10,210 nt of DNA from the NCBI GenBank assembly GCA_002293705.1, contig DBDT01000042.1, positions 661-10,870 on the forward strand. The letters are read 5' to 3'. Under the pieces are notes generated by a model that ran no database searches, was not told where the DNA came from, and was given only the letters and a program-made list of their open reading frames with translations. Origin of the DNA: Candidatus Woesebacteria bacterium UBA925. GTDB taxonomy: Bacteria; Patescibacteriota; Microgenomatia; UBA8517. The first letter of the stretch is position 1. The number at the start of each line of letters is the position of its first letter. Positions 6,625 to 10,210 of this stretch are shown piece by piece. A program made the position numbers and the translations under genes.

Positions 6625-6653
6625 TTGTATTGCCCAACTGAGGCTGGTATACT
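6625..6653 (+). promoter_or_regulatory. Extended -10 promoter for rpsO-pnp
   Basis: TATACT (6648-6653, 5 of 6) is preceded by TG one base upstream (TGGTATACT), an extended -10. TTGTAT (6625-6630) lies 17 bases before it as a weak -35. Transcription would start near 6660, giving an rpsO leader of about 68 bases. This is the best promoter in the window. Confidence 0.6.
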
Positions 6654-6663
6654 CACCTATCGA

Positions 6664-6682
6664 TGACTTCTCGGAGGAGTTG
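6664..6682 (+). promoter_or_regulatory. Leader hairpin burying a GGAGGAG Shine-Dalgarno sequence
   Basis: ACTTCT (6666-6671), loop CGG and AGGAGT (6675-6680) form a 6-bp stem with one T-G wobble, extendable by two wobble pairs. The Shine-Dalgarno-like GGAGGAG (6673-6679) lies inside it. It may be a regulatory structure of the rpsO leader; S15 is known to autoregulate through varied leader RNAs. Confidence 0.4.
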
Positions 6683-6686
6683 AGAG

Positions 6687-6737
6687 ATGCCCTCACCCTT
6701 TTCTGGGAATTCACCTAAATTAACAATATGGCATTAA
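6687..6737 (+). CDS. Possible leader mini-ORF overlapping the rpsO start
   Basis: ATG at 6687, 7 bases after GGAGGAG, opens a 16-codon frame ([16 protein letters not shown]) that stops at 6735-6737, ten bases inside rpsO in another frame. Spacing and Shine-Dalgarno quality are better than those of most real genes here, which is the only reason to list it. It may equally be chance, with the purine-rich run serving as part of an RNA structure. No function is claimed. Confidence 0.25.
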   Translation: MPSPFSGNSPKLTIWH

Positions 6738-6994
6738 CTAGAGACCAAAAACTAGACATAATCAAAAAGTTCGCAAGAGAAAAAGGCGACACCGGATCAC
6801 CTGAGGTTCAGGTTGCTCTTCTTACCGCTCAAATTGAATCTCTTGCAGCTCACCTTAAAGACCACAACAAGGACACCCACTCTAGAAGAGGGTTGCTATC
6901 TATGGTAGCCAAAAGGAGAAGGCTTCTAGCCTATCTCTCCAAACATGATCGTGAAAGGTTTGAAAAATTAAGAGCAGACCTTTCTATTAAGTAA
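6728..6994 (+). CDS. rpsO: 30S ribosomal protein S15
   Basis: Primary binder of the central domain of 16S rRNA, an early step of small-subunit assembly. The protein has 88 residues, the usual length (89 in E. coli), and carries the family signatures [16 protein letters not shown] (about 21-36) and [22 protein letters not shown] (about 48-69), which contain the rRNA-contacting helices. The ATG at 6728 has no adjacent Shine-Dalgarno site but follows TAAATTAACAATA, identical to the element before nusA. It has its own promoter and leader, and is followed 5 bases later by pnp, the classical rpsO-pnp pairing. Expression is probably controlled through the 68-base leader, by analogy with S15 autoregulation elsewhere. 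Identification is certain. Confidence 0.98.
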   Translation: MALTRDQKLDIIKKFAREKGDTGSPEVQVALLTAQIESLAAHLKDHNKDTHSRRGLLSMVAKRRRLLAYLSKHDRERFEKLRADLSIK

Positions 6995-6999
6995 TATTG

Positions 7000-9318
7000 A
7001 TGTCAAACAAAGATAAAACAATTAAACAAGATTTTGAAATAGCAGGAAGAAACCTAACTTTTGAAACAGGCGTGTTAGCTCCACAAGCAGACCTGTCTAT
7101 CTTGGCAACTTACGGTGAAACAGTTGTTTTGGCAACCGTCACATCCGCTCCACTCAAAACTGAACTAGATTACTTCCCTCTTTCAGTTGAATACCAAGAA
7201 AGATTGTATGCAGGAGGCAGAATTAAAGGATCAAGATGGATTAAAAGAGATGGTAAGCCAGCAGATGCTGACATCCTCAAGGGTAGATTGGTTGATAGGT
7301 CAATCAGACCATTGTTCCCTAAAACTTACAAAAAAGAAGTTCAAGTAATTACAACTGTTCTTTCAGTAGACATGGTCAATGATCCAGCAATGGTTGCCTC
7401 AATAGCTGCTTCAGCAGCACTATCCGCATCTACTCTTCCATGGGCAGGACCAGTTGCTGTTGTTTCAGTCGGCTACATTAATGGAGAGTACGTTTTATAT
7501 CCAACCACCGAGCAAGCAAAAGAATCTAACTTAGATTTGGTGGTTTCATGCACCTCAGAAGCAATAATCATGATTGAGGCAGGGGCCAAGCAAGTACCAG
7601 ATGAAATTGTCCTTGGTGGAATCGACTTCGGTTTTGAAGAAGCTAAAAAAGTTATTGCTGCAATCAGCTCTTTTGCTGAAAAAATCGGTAACAAGAAAGA
7701 AGTAGTTGAAAAATCTTTGGTAAACGAAGATCTTAAAAAGCAGGTAGTTAAGCTTGTTGATGGAAAACTTGAGAAAGTTATTGAAAACATGGCTAAAAAA
7801 GAAGGTAAGAGTGAGGAATGGGATGAGTTGGTGGCTGCAGTAGCAGAAGCAGTTGGAGAAGAATCAGCAAAGGAAGCAGTTGAAATTGTTGACAACCTCA
7901 AAAAAGATCACATTAGGGGCAACATCCTTAAAGGTGTAAGGCCAGATGGTAGGTCTCTTGAGCAAGTACGACCACTAAGTTCAATGGTTGGACTTCTTCC
8001 AAGAACACATGGATCAGCACTATTCCAAAGAGGAGCTACTCAAGTTGTTAGCGTTGCCACCTTGGGGTCAACCGATATGAGTCAGCTACTTGAATCAGCT
8101 GAAGGTGAGAGCGAAAAGCATTATATTCACCACTACATAATGCCTCCTTTTTCAACCGGTGAGGTGGGGAGAGTTGGCTCACCAAGCAGAAGAGAAATTG
8201 GTCACGGCGCACTAGCCGAAAGAGCTTTGGAAGCTGTCATTCCATCACAAGAGCAATTCCCATACACAATTCAGATTGTTAGTGAGGTGTTAAGCTCAAA
8301 CGGAAGCACTTCTATGGCTTCAACTTGTGGATCTACTCTTGCTCTAATGGATGCGGGTGTACCAATTGCAGCACCAGTTTCAGGAGTAGCAATGGGAGTT
8401 ATCGTTGAAGGAGACAAAACTGCAATCATGACTGACATTGCAGGAATTGAAGATTTCAATGGAGACATGGACTTTAAGGTTGCCGGAACAACCGAAGGAA
8501 TCACTGCTTTGCAGCTTGATGTGAAGACCTTGGCTCTAACCCCTGCACTGCTTAGAAAGGCCATGAAGCAAGCACACGAAGGAAGAGCACACATTCTATC
8601 TCACATGCTTACAACCATTTCCGAGCCAAGAGCAGAAGTTTCCAAACTAGCCCCTAAGGTTAAAAGCATCAATATCGATGTGGAGAAGATTGGTGAGCTT
8701 ATCGGACCTAGCGGAAAAGTTATTAAAAAGATCATCGCTGACTCAGGAGCTCAGGTTAATGTTTCAGACGATGGAACAGTCACTATTTCAGGAGCCAATA
8801 ATGAAGTTGTTGATAAGGCTGTATCCATGGTGCAGGGAATCACTCAAGACCCAGAAGCCGGTCAGATCTTTGAAGGAGTCGTCAAAAGAGTCCAAAGCTT
8901 TGGAGCATTTGTCGAAATTCTTCCTGGAAAAGAAGGAATGGTGCATGTCTCTGATATGTCCACCGAGTATGTCTCTGATGCTGCTGACGTTGTGACCGAA
9001 GGTCAGTCGGTTACTGTAAGAGTCAAAGAGATTGATCAAATGGGAAGACTTAATCTGTCGATGGTTTTGGATCCTGCTTACGATGAACAAAAAAGAGAAG
9101 CAAGAGAAAATGGAGGAGGAGCACGATTTGGATCAAGAGATAGAGGAGACAGAAATGGTGGAGGAAGAAGACCACAACTATCAAGCAGAGGTCCAAGAGA
9201 GAGAAGGTTTGGTTCAGACAGGCCAAGAGGAGTTAGGAGAGACAGGAATGATGGTGGACCACATTTTCCAACAAGTAGACTAGTTCCCTCTGAAAACGGT
9301 AACAGATTTGAAAGATAA
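7000..9318 (+). CDS. pnp: Polyribonucleotide nucleotidyltransferase (PNPase)
   Basis: Phosphorolytic 3'-5' exoribonuclease that releases nucleoside diphosphates, central to mRNA decay. Domains over 772 residues: first RNase PH core, with the RNA-entry loop WIKR (80-83) matching FFRR/FIKR of other PNPases; an alpha-helical domain (about 235-310); and a second RNase PH core. The second core holds phosphate-site NGSTSMAS (434-441; E. coli has SSS where this has STS) and catalytic EDFNGDMDFK (484-493) with Asp485, Asp491 and Lys493. A KH domain (GPSG at 569-572) and an S1 domain (about 621-692) follow. Residues 695-772 are an Arg/Gly/Asp-rich tail not found in E. coli PNPase. I choose ATG 7000 over TTG 6997. 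No Shine-Dalgarno site. It lies 5 bases after rpsO and is surely co-transcribed with it. Confidence 0.97.
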   Translation: MSNKDKTIKQDFEIAGRNLTFETGVLAPQADLSILATYGETVVLATVTSAPLKTELDYFPLSVEYQERLYAGGRIKGSRWIKRDGKPADADILKGRLVDRSIRPLFPKTYKKEVQVITTVLSVDMVNDPAMVASIAASAALSASTLPWAGPVAVVSVGYINGEYVLYPTTEQAKESNLDLVVSCTSEAIIMIEAGAKQVPDEIVLGGIDFGFEEAKKVIAAISSFAEKIGNKKEVVEKSLVNEDLKKQVVKLVDGKLEKVIENMAKKEGKSEEWDELVAAVAEAVGEESAKEAVEIVDNLKKDHIRGNILKGVRPDGRSLEQVRPLSSMVGLLPRTHGSALFQRGATQVVSVATLGSTDMSQLLESAEGESEKHYIHHYIMPPFSTGEVGRVGSPSRREIGHGALAERALEAVIPSQEQFPYTIQIVSEVLSSNGSTSMASTCGSTLALMDAGVPIAAPVSGVAMGVIVEGDKTAIMTDIAGIEDFNGDMDFKVAGTTEGITALQLDVKTLALTPALLRKAMKQAHEGRAHILSHMLTTISEPRAEVSKLAPKVKSINIDVEKIGELIGPSGKVIKKIIADSGAQVNVSDDGTVTISGANNEVVDKAVSMVQGITQDPEAGQIFEGVVKRVQSFGAFVEILPGKEGMVHVSDMSTEYVSDAADVVTEGQSVTVRVKEIDQMGRLNLSMVLDPAYDEQKREARENGGGARFGSRDRGDRNGGGRRPQLSSRGPRERRFGSDRPRGVRRDRNDGGPHFPTSRLVPSENGNRFER

Positions 9319-9363
9319 TCCACCAATTTCTCCCTCAACCACCAACCAATATACTAAAGGGTA

Positions 9364-9391
9364 TTGACAGGTGTATTTCAAAAACAATAGT
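9364..9391 (+). promoter_or_regulatory. Candidate promoter for the secreted Cys-rich protein
   Basis: A perfect TTGACA (9364-9369) is followed 16 bases later by AATAGT (9386-9391, 4 of 6). A separate TATACT (9350-9355) upstream could be an alternative -10 but lacks a good -35. The 101-base gap after pnp holds no convincing terminator. Confidence 0.45.
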
Positions 9392-9419
9392 CTTACATTA
9401 TCAAATTTAAATTGATTGT

Positions 9420-10210
9420 ATGAAAAGACTATCTGCCTTTATATTCACCTTAGGTATTCTAACTATTTCTTCTTTCATCTTCTCGTCAACCTTGAATGCA
9501 CAAACAGCAGGATGGACATGTTGTGTCCCAAATGATGATGGAACCGCATCTGCAAATTGTGGACAAGGTGGAGCAGCAGCAGCTGGTTGTCCAAATGGTT
9601 GTTGTACTACTGAAACCAAAAGCAGAAATGAATGTGGATCATCTGCCTCTTGTATCAACTGTGGTGGAAACTTTGTCTCAAACAGATGTGGTGGAAGTGG
9701 TGGTAATCAGTGGGACATTTGTACTGCTTTGGCCATTACCCCAAATGCATTCACTCTTAATGTAGGACAAACTGCAACAGTAAGTTTTAGAATGAAGCAA
9801 GGAAGCTTTAGTAGACTCAATGTAGTAAGGTCAAGTGGTCTTGCCACCACATCATCAGTCACCCCAAGCTCTTTTGGTGCAAGCTCTCTACAGCTTGACA
9901 ACAAATATGAATACAGAACAGCAACCATCAGAGGACTAGCAGTAGGTCAAAACACCTTTGAACTTAGATCAACTGACACCTTTGCAGGTTATGAAATCCT
10001 AAGGTGTAGAAAGACCTTTAATGTAACAGTAGTAGCAGCATCTACTCCTACACCAACCGCTACACCAGTACCAACACCTACGCCAACTCCTGCATCCTTG
10101 CAGTGTTACCCAGGAGCAAAGTGTGATGTAGTTGGAGGAGGAGCTCCTTCCACCACCAAGAGTATGGCCTGCAGCATGCCAGTAGTACCTGCATCAGTTG
10201 TCAGCTCATT
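9420..10210 (+). CDS. Secreted Cys-rich protein with Ig-like domain and Thr/Pro linker, 3' end outside window
   Basis: An open frame of 263 codons runs from ATG 9420 to the window end without a stop. The N-terminus is a Sec signal peptide: KR at 2-3, hydrophobic core about 5-21, likely cut after Ala27 (LNA-QT). Residues 28-101 are strongly Cys-rich (11 Cys, including CC pairs at 34-35 and 61-62) with Gly/Asn, suggesting a disulfide-bonded extracellular module. Residues about 104-205 look like a bacterial Ig-like beta sandwich (ITPNAFTLNVGQTATVSF, ending FNVTVVAA). A Thr/Pro linker (209-224) follows, then a new segment with Cys at 229, 235 and 251. It is probably a cell-surface or secreted protein. 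The precise family is not recognised and catalytic motifs are not visible. It has no Shine-Dalgarno site and a promoter of its own. Confidence 0.85.
   Translation, partial: MKRLSAFIFTLGILTISSFIFSSTLNAQTAGWTCCVPNDDGTASANCGQGGAAAAGCPNGCCTTETKSRNECGSSASCINCGGNFVSNRCGGSGGNQWDICTALAITPNAFTLNVGQTATVSFRMKQGSFSRLNVVRSSGLATTSSVTPSSFGASSLQLDNKYEYRTATIRGLAVGQNTFELRSTDTFAGYEILRCRKTFNVTVVAASTPTPTATPVPTPTPTPASLQCYPGAKCDVVGGGAPSTTKSMACSMPVVPASVVSS
10044..10091 (+). repeat. Thr-Pro-rich repeat linker coding region
   Basis: Degenerate repeats of ACN-CCN codons encode TPTPTATPVPTPTPTP (residues 209-224 of the secreted protein). Such linkers separate domains of surface proteins and are prone to length change. 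Confidence 0.8.

Noticed and set aside
6596..6625. Possible terminator at the end of the DHH-like gene (AAGGG with CCCTT)
   Set aside because: The stem is short and irregular, the loop is large, and no T-run follows.
6389..6718. 109-codon frame spanning the end of the DHH-like gene and the rpsO leader
   Set aside because: It overlaps a better-supported gene in another frame and its translation resembles no family; it crosses the rpsO promoter.
6997..6999. TTG at 6997 as the pnp start
   Set aside because: The ATG directly after it at 7000 is a better start and neither has a Shine-Dalgarno site to decide otherwise.
7473..9338. Minus-strand and alternate-frame open frames across pnp
   Set aside because: They overlap all PNPase domains, have low-complexity translations and no ribosome-binding or promoter signals.
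9347..9366. CAATA/TATTG inverted repeat after pnp as a terminator
   Set aside because: A 5-bp A/T-rich stem with a 10-base loop and no T-run is too weak; it also overlaps the TTGACA promoter element.
9407..9928. Other open frames across 9407-9928 on both strands
   Set aside because: The + frame from 9420 has a signal peptide, ordered Cys pattern and Ig-like domain and stays open to the window end; the others do not.
1..10210. TGA recoding (as in Gracilibacteria)
   Set aside because: TGA ends dnaK and infB at the expected family positions and no in-frame TGA was seen inside the genes.
1..10210. CRISPR array, tRNA, rRNA, insertion sequence or prophage
   Set aside because: Gaps between genes are at most about 113 bases and show no spaced repeats, tRNA cloverleaf or transposase; the only transposon sequence is the synthetic Tn5 adapter end.

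Overview
All genes lie on the + strand and are bacterial housekeeping genes. Gene content and protein features point to a reduced-genome bacterium of the Candidate Phyla Radiation (Patescibacteria), most likely the Microgenomates side. The evidence is a minimal IF-2 without its N-terminal extension, a degenerate DHH-type protein directly after infB, very tight gene packing and a Cys-rich, Thr/Pro-linker surface protein. This placement is inferred from recall of gene neighbourhoods, not from a search. TGA is used as a real stop (dnaK, infB) and no in-frame TGA was seen inside the genes. That argues against the TGA-recoded Gracilibacteria/Absconditabacteria.

Layout: bases 5-35 are a Nextera transposase adapter, so the window begins at an artificial contig end that cuts dnaK. 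A chaperone block follows: dnaK (3' part), a GNAT acetyltransferase gene and a zinc-finger-less dnaJ. Next is a self-contained cassette for an unrecognised 77-aa protein, with its own promoter, the only canonical Shine-Dalgarno site before an annotated gene, and a GC-rich hairpin behind it.

The second half is a trimmed version of the widespread nusA-infB-(rbfA)-DHH-(truB-ribF)-rpsO-pnp transcription/translation cluster. It contains nusA, infB, a DHH-fold protein that has lost its metal-binding motifs (start overlaps the infB stop by ATGA), then rpsO with its own extended -10 promoter and structured leader, and pnp. rimP, rbfA, truB and ribF are absent here. After pnp, a new promoter region leads into a secreted Cys-rich protein with an Ig-like domain and a Thr/Pro linker, which runs off the window end.

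Functional logic: DnaK/DnaJ handle protein folding. NusA and IF-2 couple transcription and translation. S15 and PNPase are a classical pair for ribosome assembly and RNA decay. The most interesting signals are the DHH pseudoenzyme, a hairpin-U6 element plus mini-ORF in the nusA leader, a hairpin that buries a Shine-Dalgarno sequence plus an overlapping mini-ORF in the rpsO leader, and an identical 13-base A/T-rich element just before both nusA and rpsO. I see no rRNA, tRNA, CRISPR array or insertion sequence, and no gene-free stretch longer than about 115 bases.
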